Below, one piece after another: positions 56,520-64,000 of a DNA stretch of 64,000 bases. Origin of the DNA: Ascarosepion bandense (taxonomy: Eukaryota > Mollusca > Cephalopoda > Sepiida > Sepiidae). The stretch is taken from contig JBBBDQ010001611.1 in the NCBI GenBank assembly GCA_037127315.1, forward strand, positions 1,691,001 through 1,755,000, in the 5' to 3' direction. How positions within the stretch are numbered: position 1 is the stretch's first letter; each line of letters starts with the position of its first letter. Both the position numbers and the translations under genes were made by a program. Below the pieces are notes generated by a model that was not told the origin of the DNA, ran no database searches, and saw only the letters and a program-made list of their open reading frames with translations.

Positions 56520-57022
56520 CGGTTTAAATTAAGAAAAAAATTAAATGAATTAAAATATTTGCTTACCTTTTTTGCTATTGTTCTATTTTTCCTTTGGTTT
56601 GTCGTGGAAAGATAACCTCTTCACTTTGGTTCAACAGGTAAATTTAAATTGGAAATTAAATATGATATTTCTGGAAAGAGAAAAAGAAGACAACTGCTTA
56701 GATACTGGGAATACTCATCTAAAAAATTTCCGTTTATAGTAAGACGTTAACGATCATTTTATTTAAGGGTTGAAAACATATTGAAAACATAAATAAACAT
56801 AAACATATGTTGAAAACATAAATAAATGTTTATTTATTTATTAGATTGAAAACAATATGTGACATATTTTCATAGAAAGTCATTAACTTTTATCAATTAA
56901 AAAAAACAAAAAAACAACCTGTACGTATTCTTCCAATATTCTTAAATAAACGACTAAAAAATTCGAAATGAAAATAAAATATTCTATTTTATTTTTAATG
57001 TTTCAAACTAAAAGACCGTAAT
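56520..57022. other. no recognised feature
   Basis: AT-rich. A TGAAAACATAAATAAA word recurs at 56770-56830. Confidence 0.4.
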
Positions 57023-57027
57023 AATAA

Positions 57028-57625
57028 AAGTTTTGGGTGCCCCTAGTACCCACCTAGGTGTGCGTGACAAAATCCACCGGAGAATCTGTAACGTGATCGT
57101 TCCCGACTTGGCAACTCGGATACAGTCACTTTCTCACCGACGCAACGTGGCTTCCTTGTGTCTCTTCTACAAATACCTTCATGTCATCTGCTCAGAGGAA
57201 CTTAGCTCACTGGTGTACCCCACCCATACAAAAATTTGCTCGAGTCACAAGATTAGCAACTAGGTTTCACCCTTTTACTGTGAAACCAATAAAATGTAAA
57301 CGCAAATTCTACTCCCTCAGCTTCTTTTCTCGCACTTCCCGTCTGTGGAATTCCCTCCCGTTTACTTGTTTTCCCGACAGCTACAATCTTCAAGAATTCA
57401 AATGTAAAGTCAATAGTCATCTACTATCTCACTAACTTGCTTCCTCTCTCTCTCTCATGCTTCTTTCTTCATCCACTCCCCTCTCATCAGTATTCTCATC
57501 CTTCTCCTACCCTCTTCCTGACACTCCTCTGTAACCTGTCACTCTTTTCCATAACTCACCTCCTATGTAAACCCTTGATCAATAGTGGCAGTAAAATGCT
57601 TGGGGTGACACGATTATAAAAAAAA
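57028..57625 (+). mobile_element. LINE 3' end fragment
   Basis: Two overlapping frames (57033-57263 and 57181-57435) give RRICNVIVPDLATRIQSLSH and LWNSLPFTCFPDSYNLQEFK, separated by one frameshift near 57225. The 3' UTR ends TGCTTGGGGTGACACGATT and an A-run. Confidence 0.9.
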
Positions 57626-57747
57626 AAGAAAAGTTTTTTTGATGTTTCAGGCTTGTCTGTTCTGATTTTGAAAATAACGCAAACTATGTTTCATACCCCA
57701 TACAATACGGGGCTTCACTGAACCAAATTTTTAGTGGAGTAGAGGGG

Positions 57748-58045
57748 TGTACGTTGTGGTGCAATGGATATCGACTCGGAACGACAGATCGGGGAGCCGA
57801 GTTCGAATTCCAGGTGAGTCATTGCATTTGCTAACGCACAAATACCTTTGGAAAAGGTATTAATCCGTCTCTTCCCTCCAGTTATGGGTTAAATAATAGG
57901 ACAGATTGTGTTCTATAGCCTTGGCTGGCAACCAGTCTACCGCAGAAAGCAATGGCAACCTACTGCGGGATAATCTTCTGCCTAGTCAGTCATGTCTCTT
58001 TCGAGACATGATCGCCCAAAGCGTGTTTCACATATGGCACTCAAC
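57748..58045 (+). mobile_element. tRNA-headed SINE
   Basis: TGGTGCAATGGATATCGACT, GAGTTCGAATTCCAG, full body and 3' domain ending GGCACTCAACTGAC. Confidence 0.9.
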
Positions 58046-58264
58046 TGACAGAGGGATCATCCCGGCATGATCCGTCCTAGTATACGCGCATTGGCCGGTT
58101 TTAGCTGTGGAAGTCTGAAGTCGTGAAACTAGTGAATGCAGCTCGTCTGAACATTTGACATTGCAATAGATATAGATTAGGAGCTTCCGCCATTTCACCT
58201 GCTGGAAATAGAAAGTCGAAAATAATTCATCACCTACAAGAGGCGGTTTTGAATTCTATAAATC

Positions 58265-58435
58265 TTTGAAAGTAATAATTGGGCTGCTCCTGACCAGATA
58301 TGAGAGCAATACTTTATTTTGGATCTGATCTGATTCTTGTTTAGATAGAGCATAGCAGGTGGAATACGGGACTTTCTCGACTGGTATAAGGAGTCGACCA
58401 TTTTCTCAAAATCTTTAGCGATGGATCGTATATAT
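58265..58435 (-). mobile_element. old LINE fragment
   Basis: CTGACCAGATATGAGAGCAA and TCTTTAGCGATGGATCGTATA align in antisense with the main LINE near 19355-19500. It is cut at 58435 by the hAT-like end. Confidence 0.6.
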
Positions 58436-58984
58436 CAGGGATAGCCAAACCGCGGTTCGCGAGCCACATGCGACTCTTTGTCATTTAATATATGCGGCTC
58501 ATGGAAATATGTTGGCTGAATTTCTTTTTTCATCAAAGTTAATATAAAAGATAAATAAGAAAATTTTCATTATTTATTGTGTATGAATTGAGAACCCATT
58601 GGATCAAAACTTACGTTTAATGTTAGTAAAATATTTAGAAATTTAAATCCTAATTTTAATGCAAGATCTGTGTGAGGCATTGTGATGAGGGAAGGAATGG
58701 TCTACCAGAGAGATTAAAGAAATTTCTAGTCAGCAAGGATTACAGAGAAATGTCAGAAGACTGGGATCATGGGTAAGGGGATTAAGGGGATAGACCTCAC
58801 GTCATCTACATATATATAGTTATCTTACTGAAATCCAAATTTGCTCATTCTTCTTAAAAGCTTCAGTCGTTCAGTACTGTCTGAAATACGCTTAGTATAG
58901 TTAAAATATTGCTCAGTGAAGATTTTAAAAATATTTGTTATATATATATATATATTCCATTCTTTCACTGTTTTTTCTTCTTCA

Positions 58985-59095
58985 CCACACTTTGTTATTT
59001 TAATCTAAGTTTGAATCTCCTGTAGAGGCCTGAAGAGCGGGAGCGAAACCGGTTGCTTCGCTTTTGAAATGTCGTGTAATATTAAGCTACACACT
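58985..59095 (+). repeat. PLE-end-like sequence with hammerhead-like core
   Basis: GGCCTGAAGAGCGGGAGCGAA followed by ACCGGTTGC (59028-59056): CTGAAGA, a 2-bp GC stem with GGGA loop, GAAAC. Stem III is not clearly formed. AT repeat just upstream (58938-58955). Confidence 0.5.
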
Positions 59096-59130
59096 TTCTT
59101 TAAAATTGGATTTTGTATCTTTAAAAATTT

Positions 59131-59170
<40 letters not shown>

Positions 59171-59184
59171 ATTGATTGTTTAAT

Positions 59185-59288
59185 ACTTAGTTTTTGGTCC
59201 TAGTAGAGTTAGAACAGTACACATTTGTATTAAAAAGTGTTCTATACAATTATAATCTAGAACGTTTGAATATTTTTCATTTTTTTTT
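59185..59288 (+). repeat. dispersed repeat (also 63595-63690 and 31640-31735)
   Basis: ACATTTGTATTAAAAAGTGT and CAATTATAAT-TAGAAC shared with 63620-63680; inverse at 31655-31700. Preceded by (TA)n in each case. Confidence 0.8.
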
Positions 59289-59289
59289 T

Positions 59290-59648
59290 TTTAATCGTGC
59301 CACTCCAAGCAAGGTATTCCACTGCCACTATAGCGCAGGGGGTTACATAGAGGGATTGGATATAGGAAATGTCAGAAGGAGGGTGATAGACGACTTAGGA
59401 TGTACATAGGGAGAGAGTTGGAGAGAGTGGGTGTGAGTTAATGTGTTAGGAGGTGTCTATTGACCTTACATTTAAACTCCTGGAGGTTGTAGCCGTCGGG
59501 GAAGCAAGCATGCGGTATGGAATTCCACAAGCGGGAAGTGCGAGGAAAGAAACTGTTGGAGTAGAAATTGCGGTTACATTTCATCGGTTTCACTGTAAAA
59601 GGGTGGGACCTAGTTGCCAATCTAGTATCTCGTGCAAATTCACATCTA
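59290..59648 (-). mobile_element. LINE 3' end fragment
   Basis: LINE tail (CCAAGCAAGGTATTCCACTG) and a 60-residue open C-terminal frame on the minus strand (59438-59620, RLWNSIPHACFPDGYNLQEF). Relatively young. Its 5' edge is the foldback at 59650. Confidence 0.9.
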
Positions 59649-59649
59649 G

Positions 59650-59787
59650 TTTTAAACGAGTTATTTTGCTACCTTGGTTTCTACCATGAGTGGAGTCTTC
59701 GGGTGATTTTTAATAAATTGTAATTAAAAATCGCTTGAAGACACAACTCATGGTAAAAACCAAGATGGCGAAATAACTCGTTTAAAA
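59650..59787. mobile_element. 138-bp palindromic foldback MITE
   Basis: Arms of about 63 bp, 59650-59712 and 59725-59787, roughly 87% complementary, around a 12-base loop. Ends TTTTAAACGAGTTATTT/AAATAACTCGTTTAAAA. Single-arm relatives at 31590 and 63690. Confidence 0.9.
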
Positions 59788-59799
59788 TTTAAAAAAAAC

Positions 59800-59813
<14 letters not shown>

Positions 59814-59853
<40 letters not shown>
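59814..59853. repeat. (GT)n microsatellite
   Basis: GT run after a short AT run. Confidence 0.95.
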
Positions 59854-59856
<3 letters not shown>

Positions 59857-59939
59857 CATTATCATTACTGAAACCAATACAAATTAACAGTTTTAAAACC
59901 GCATACACAAATAGATATTATTGTATGCATTTCTTAATA

Positions 59940-60070
59940 TTATTTTCTATATTTCTGAGATGAAGTTGTATTTACAGTATTTACATTATTCGGACCATTG
60001 CCCTCATCTTTGTTGCCCTTTGTACGACGTTTCGGTCGTTGTATTCTCCGGCCTTCTTCAGGTGCAAAGA
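59940..60070 (-). repeat. PLE-end-like repeat
   Basis: GTACGACGTTTCGGTCGTTG and CCTTCTTCAGGTGC; same family as 39123-39720. Confidence 0.7.
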
Positions 60071-60342
60071 ATTTCTTAAAGAATCAGCACATATTCTAGG
60101 CTTCAAAAATCTCTTAAGACGACCAATCATAGAGATGAACACAACATGGGAACTCTTAATACGGAGTGCCAGAGAAAATCATTAGGCAAAGAATGAGTGA
60201 TTGTAACAAATTGTATTCTTAATATTAATGTAAAAGTTTTCTAATAAAATGTGTATGTAACATAAACGTATGTATGAATATCTCAAATATAAAAGAAATT
60301 ATCGTATGTAGCTAATACATTAATCCAGTTTGGCCACCTCTG

Positions 60343-60580
60343 CTATATATGACTATCACTTTAATTCTGGGGCAAACTTGTTCAAGGTAAGGATTCTCAT
60401 TGAAATAATTCATCGATCATGACTGGCAAAATCTCAGGATTTTATTCGTTCTTGAGTAGACATTACTAATACTAATTTCGTTTTGGATGTATTTAATGTT
60501 ACAAGAAACATTTTGTTTCAGTTGATCTGTTAGACGAAGAGGTTAGCGGAATAGACCAGCTGCCGAATTTTGAAGTGAAC
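60343..60580. other. no recognised feature
   Basis: Nothing identified. Confidence 0.35.
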
Positions 60581-60585
60581 CAATA

Positions 60586-60706
<121 letters not shown>

Positions 60707-60834
60707 TTATTGATATTACATATATCAGCCATCCCAGACATTGTTCACAGCCACTGTGGTGTTTGTGTAGGGGTTAAAATTTCTTAGTCTATATTCTGTT
60801 ATTTAGAAAGTAAGAAGTTAATGATCTTCCTGAT

Positions 60835-61451
60835 ATAATCAGATCCCAAGTAGGCATCTGTACAGATGATACCACCATTTATCTCCCGTCTCAATAAGAA
60901 AACTGCTAACGCTGACGAAGTAAACCTTGCTGTTTCCCTTCAAAAAGACCTAAATAGAGTAGAAAATGTCTCGTAAGTTTTAATGCTTCCCAAACAAAGT
61001 TGCTCGCCTTTAACCACCATATAGAAACTTTCCCGCCTATCATCAACTAGTCTTCTAGAGAACAACACCCTGCGCTTCTTTGGCTTCACTCTCTCAAATG
61101 ACCTCAAATGAAATGTCTACATCGAATCTATTGCTGCATCTAATCTTAAGGTTGGATGCCCTGTCGGACCAGGAAGTTTTTTTCATCAGATTCAGTTTTA
61201 AGCATTTATAAATCTATCTTTCGTCCGTGCATTGAATACTGTTGCCATATCTGGTTGGGTGCTCCTGTTATGCATCAGGTTCGGAACAAAATCCAAAGAT
61301 GGATCTGCAATATTATCGGTCCTAACTTGCCAGGCCACCTTCACTCATTTTCTCACCGACGTCATGTGGTTTCCTTCTCTCTTTTTGGACGAGTTTTTTT
61401 TTCTCGTTCCCCGACTAAATATATTTACGCGTACTAAAAGATCGGCATCTA
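60835..61451 (+). mobile_element. LINE RT/C-terminal fragment, 5' piece
   Basis: Begins near the RT catalytic box (GTACAGATGATACCACCATT reads Thr-Asp-Asp-Thr-Thr-Ile), then NHH-like and Ser-Ile-Ala blocks, FSSDSVLSIYKSIFRPCIEY and CHIWLGAP in the 93-residue frame 61156-61437. Interrupted at 61451 by a MITE. Confidence 0.85.
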
Positions 61452-61834
61452 CCCATAATTATTAGCCCCCCCCCCCCCCCCAGTTTTTTAAAAGAAATGA
61501 TGAATTTTATACTATTTTTAAGTATATAATTCTAAATGAAAATAGAATGTTTTTTTAATAGTACTTTGCAAAATTTTACAAGGCAAGGAAACAAAGATGA
61601 AAATAATCCGATTCACCCTAAATTTTATTCATTCTTTCATTGATGAAACTGCATTATAGGTAATTATTAAATATTTATAAATTCATTTGATGCACATGTT
61701 ATTGTGCAGTATTAACAAAAGATCCATTCAATTTTCATTTACAATTATTCACTTGGCAATAAGTACTAAAAAATAATATGAAATAAATCACTTTTTTAAA
61801 CACTGATGTGGCCTTATAATTATGGCCGGTAGTG
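61452..61834. mobile_element. mariner-type MITE inside the LINE
   Basis: Right end GGCCTTATAATTATGGCCGG then TAGTG, flanked by TA (61835-61836). Left end decayed to CCCATAATTATTAGCC with a C-homopolymer, preceded by TA (61450-61451). Interior matches 41261-42166 in inverse orientation without the Helitron. Confidence 0.85.
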
Positions 61835-61836
61835 TA

Positions 61837-62095
61837 GGTCCCCCCCTTTTTACCTTCAAAATAGTTAAATGTAACCCGCCTCTACTAGTCTAACAGCTTC
61901 TTTTTTGCGTTTCCCGTTTGTTGAACTCACTTCCGTTTTCTTGTTTCCTCATAAGTAGATTCTCCTAAAGTTTAAATGCATTGTCAGTTGCCAAATTCTA
62001 TCTACTTATATTCTATCGATCTTTTATCTTTCTTCGACATCACCTACAACTTGTTTTTTCTTTCATTGTAACTCCTTGCGCACCAGTGGCAGTCT
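61837..62095 (+). mobile_element. LINE fragment, 3' piece after MITE
   Basis: GGTCCCCCCCTTTTTACCTT continues the conserved Arg-Ser-His-Pro-Phe-Thr region broken at 61451. The 3' UTR includes CTCCTTGCGCACCAGTGGCAG, then runs into TTTC repeats. Confidence 0.8.
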
Positions 62096-62103
62096 TTCTT
62101 TTT

Positions 62104-62135
<32 letters not shown>

Positions 62136-62303
62136 TTCTCCTTCTGTTTTCCTTCTGTTTCTTTTTCTCCCCCTCTCAGTTCTTTTCCGTTGCTATTTTC
62201 ACCAGTTTTCTTTCTTTCTTTCTTTCTTTCTTTTCTTCTGTTTTCCTTCTGTTTCTTTTTCTCCCCCTTCTCAGTTCTTTCCCGTTGCTATTTTCACCAG
62301 TTT

Positions 62304-62335
<32 letters not shown>

Positions 62336-62336
62336 T
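62095..62336. repeat. (CTTT)n with 97-bp duplicated spacer
   Basis: CTTT runs at ~62103-62130, 62208-62232 and 62304-62335. The spacer TTCCTTCTGTTTCTTTTTCT...CCGTTGCTATTTTCACCAG is repeated twice. Phe/Ser frames are artefacts. Confidence 0.95.
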
Positions 62337-62662
62337 TCACCAACATCAACTGAACTGAACAAAGATTTCATTCGATGTACGATAATTCCATTAAATGTGT
62401 GCCGCTAAGCAAATATGAAGTCTTGCAACGAGAAAAGGAATTCTGAATGAAGAACGACACATTCATGCAGCCTGTAAAGGCTTCCCCACGTTCAAAAGTT
62501 TCTTTCGAACGAAATTCTTCACTCTTTTCAGATCATTAAATAAATTTTCTCAGAAAGTTACAGAAAATATTTCTTTAAAGACAAAATTTATACAGCGACG
62601 TTTGATGCTGTTGATAAGATTCTAAACGAGAAAAGACGCGTTTAGAATAAAGTTTTACTCTA
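62337..62662. other. no recognised feature
   Basis: Lies between two copies of a LINE tail. No motif found. Confidence 0.4.
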
Positions 62663-62664
62663 AT

Positions 62665-62815
62665 AAACTCTACGTCAGTTGCCAAATTCTATCTATTTAT
62701 ATTCCATCCATCTTTTTTTGGCATCCCCTTTAACTTGTTTTTTTTTTCATTATAACTCCTTGCACACCAGTGGCAGTCTTGCCCTGCTTAGGGTTATATG
62801 ATTATAAAATATATA
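62665..62815 (+). mobile_element. second copy of the LINE 3' UTR tail
   Basis: CAGTTGCCAAATTCTATCTA ... CACCAGTGGCAGTCTTGCCC, ending GGTTATATGATTATAAAA. Repeats 61981-62094 closely. Confidence 0.85.
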
Positions 62816-63535
62816 TACGCGTTACTGGAACAAAGTATTCTCTTCTTTGGATATATTATTCTATAAGTAACTAACCAAGATTAAACAAACTAGAATCAAC
62901 AATAATTTCAATAAACACGTAGTCGATAAAAAAAAAAAAAACTGAACGAAATTTAGAAAAAATTACATAGAACATAATCCTTATGCAAAGAACAAACAAA
63001 CACACTAATATCTTTTTCTATCGTACTGATAGTCACCTAATTATAAATAAGATGAAAACAGAGTTAAAATAATTCGCCGATACATATTGCTCAATGATTC
63101 TAACACCCAACTGATTTAAGATCTACTATAAAACGTTAATAACATGTACTGTAATTATTATCAACTATACGGAACCTAAAACAACTCTGTAAAAAATAAT
63201 GTTGTCAATAAATTTTCATGATCCATAGGAGATTGCATCTCCAATATGAATAATAAAAAAAAATCTTACATCGGGTACAACTACACAACACTCACTTGCT
63301 GATTGACGTTTCACCTGTCGAAACTCAGGAGAATCGATATGCATATCGGCCAGCAAATCACAAGCAACCAAAATACAACGATCAATATAAGACAAATATT
63401 AATGGTTGAGACCAAAATACTCTACAGATATCAATGCAAGGTGAGACTCTTAGAAGCAATTATTTTACTAAGTTAACTGTCTGCATTAAAACCAGTGGCA
63501 GTCACTTAATATGCATATCATAACGTGCAATTCAT
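62816..63535. other. unannotated AT-rich interval
   Basis: No frame or repeat recognised. GACGTTTCACCTGTCGAAAC at ~63305 is reminiscent of PLE-end motifs. Confidence 0.4.
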
Positions 63536-63537
63536 GA

Positions 63538-63539
<2 letters not shown>

Positions 63540-63584
<45 letters not shown>
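63540..63584. repeat. (TA)n tract
   Basis: About 22 TA units. Confidence 0.97.
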
Positions 63585-63587
<3 letters not shown>

Positions 63588-63589
63588 GT

Positions 63590-63760
63590 TTTACTTTCTG
63601 GTCATAGTATGATTAGACCAGTGAACATTTGTATTAAAAAGTGTTCAATACAATTATATTATAGAACTTTTGAATATTTTCTATTTGTAAACGAGTTATT
63701 ACGCGACCTAGGTTCCTACCATGAGTGGTGTATTCAGGCGATTTGCAATAACTGATTTTT
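63590..63760 (+). repeat. dispersed repeat plus foldback arm
   Basis: 63595-63685 matches 59185-59288. 63688-63755 (TTTGTAAACGAGTTATTACG, ATGAGTGGTGTATTCAGG) matches one arm of the palindrome at 59650-59787. Confidence 0.8.
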
Positions 63761-63839
63761 CTTTAAGAACGCCTACGTAAGAGTGTTTTTATTTGAGCGT
63801 TCACGTGGCAGGGAATTTTCGAACGCGCAGTTTTTAAAA

Positions 63840-64000
63840 ATTACAAGGGATTATGGGGTTTTCATTCATGGTTGTATGAACCTAAGAGATATTTTTTTAG
63901 TATGGTTACACTTAGTCATAATTTCGATTCTTTTATTCAACAGTTCGCTTTTGTTTGGTAATAGCATAATCTCTAACTTTTCTTCTTTTCTTCCCCCACT
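63840..64000 (-). pseudogene. PLE endonuclease C-terminus at window edge
   Basis: Minus strand from 64000 reads KLEIMLLPNKSELLNKRIEI followed by MTKCNHTKK, the terminal Cys/His block of PLE GIY-YIG proteins (compare NRKDELAILCKHRKYF in the 52841 copy). The rest lies outside the window. Confidence 0.6.

Larger units (their letters stand above)
58436..60342. mobile_element. hAT-like element with nested repeats
   Basis: Left end CAGGGATAGCCAAACCGCGG (58436) and right end CAGTTTGGCCACCTCTG (60326-60342) form an imperfect inverted terminal repeat. The flanks GTATATAT and CTATATAT are an 8-bp duplication with one mismatch, as expected for hAT. The left subterminal GCGAGCCACATGCGACTCTT is typical of hAT-type MITEs. 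The interior is mostly other repeats (PLE-end-like 58940-59100, LINE 59290-59648, foldback 59650-59787, GT repeat, PLE-end-like 59985-60065). No transposase recognised. Confidence 0.5.

Noticed and set aside
62095..62408. Ser/Phe-rich frames of 110-125 residues
   Set aside because: CTTT repeat translations.

Overview
This window looks like intergenic, repeat-saturated DNA from a metazoan nuclear genome. It is AT-rich, has no recognisable host protein-coding exon, and is packed with microsatellites, APE-type LINEs, tRNA-headed SINEs, Penelope-like elements (PLEs) with GIY-YIG endonucleases, Helitron-type and Tc1/mariner-type DNA elements, and foldback (inverted-repeat) elements. The combination suggests a mollusc, most likely a coleoid cephalopod such as an octopus. 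That is an inference from repeat content, not a proven assignment. No bacterial gene, operon or CRISPR array is present. Most long open frames are artefacts of TATC, CA/GT or TA repeats.

Layout. 1-5400: a 3.2 kb compound (TATC)n satellite bounded by a short direct repeat, then a LINE scrap and a second TATC array that flips strand. 5.9-9.5 kb: an old RT-type LINE split by a younger LINE 3' end, a Helitron-like element and a SINE. 9.5-18 kb: mostly unrecognised AT-rich DNA with LINE and SINE scraps, plus a hammerhead ribozyme near 12.05 kb. 18.8-22.3 kb: the dominant LINE, nearly intact on the minus strand and broken by one apparent 1-nt frameshift. 22.7-31.9 kb: PLE fragments, SINE fragments, a complete-looking non-autonomous Helitron, a seven-unit 222-bp array built from the LINE 3' end plus a hairpin, a 264-bp CA repeat, a transposase scrap and a PLE piece between inverted repeats. 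32.6-36.1 kb: SINEs, including a four-unit composite array of about 305 bp carrying the same hairpin. 39.9-42.8 kb: a 5S rRNA-like sequence abutting a SINE, and a TA-flanked mariner-type MITE into which a Helitron has inserted. 44-49 kb: PLE and LINE scraps, foldback elements enclosing tRNA-like sequences, (TA)n islands with a recurring small hairpin, and a second hammerhead ribozyme. 49.7-58 kb: LINE, Helitron, PLE, dead mariner, two minisatellites and a SINE. 58-64 kb: an hAT-like pair of ends, nested repeats, a LINE split by the mariner-type MITE, and a PLE end at the window edge.

How the parts interact. The activity visible here is that of mobile elements on one another. The LINE 3' end (CAAGCAAGGCATTCC... 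in antisense) occurs at more than ten places. SINE copies share the tRNA-like head and a common 3' domain. One small hairpin module appears inside both SINE-based and LINE-based tandem arrays. The best candidates for something not well described are the hammerhead ribozymes next to a tRNA-like sequence and (TA)n tails, the foldback elements with a type II tRNA-like core, the 5S/tRNA-SINE junction, and the shared hairpin module.
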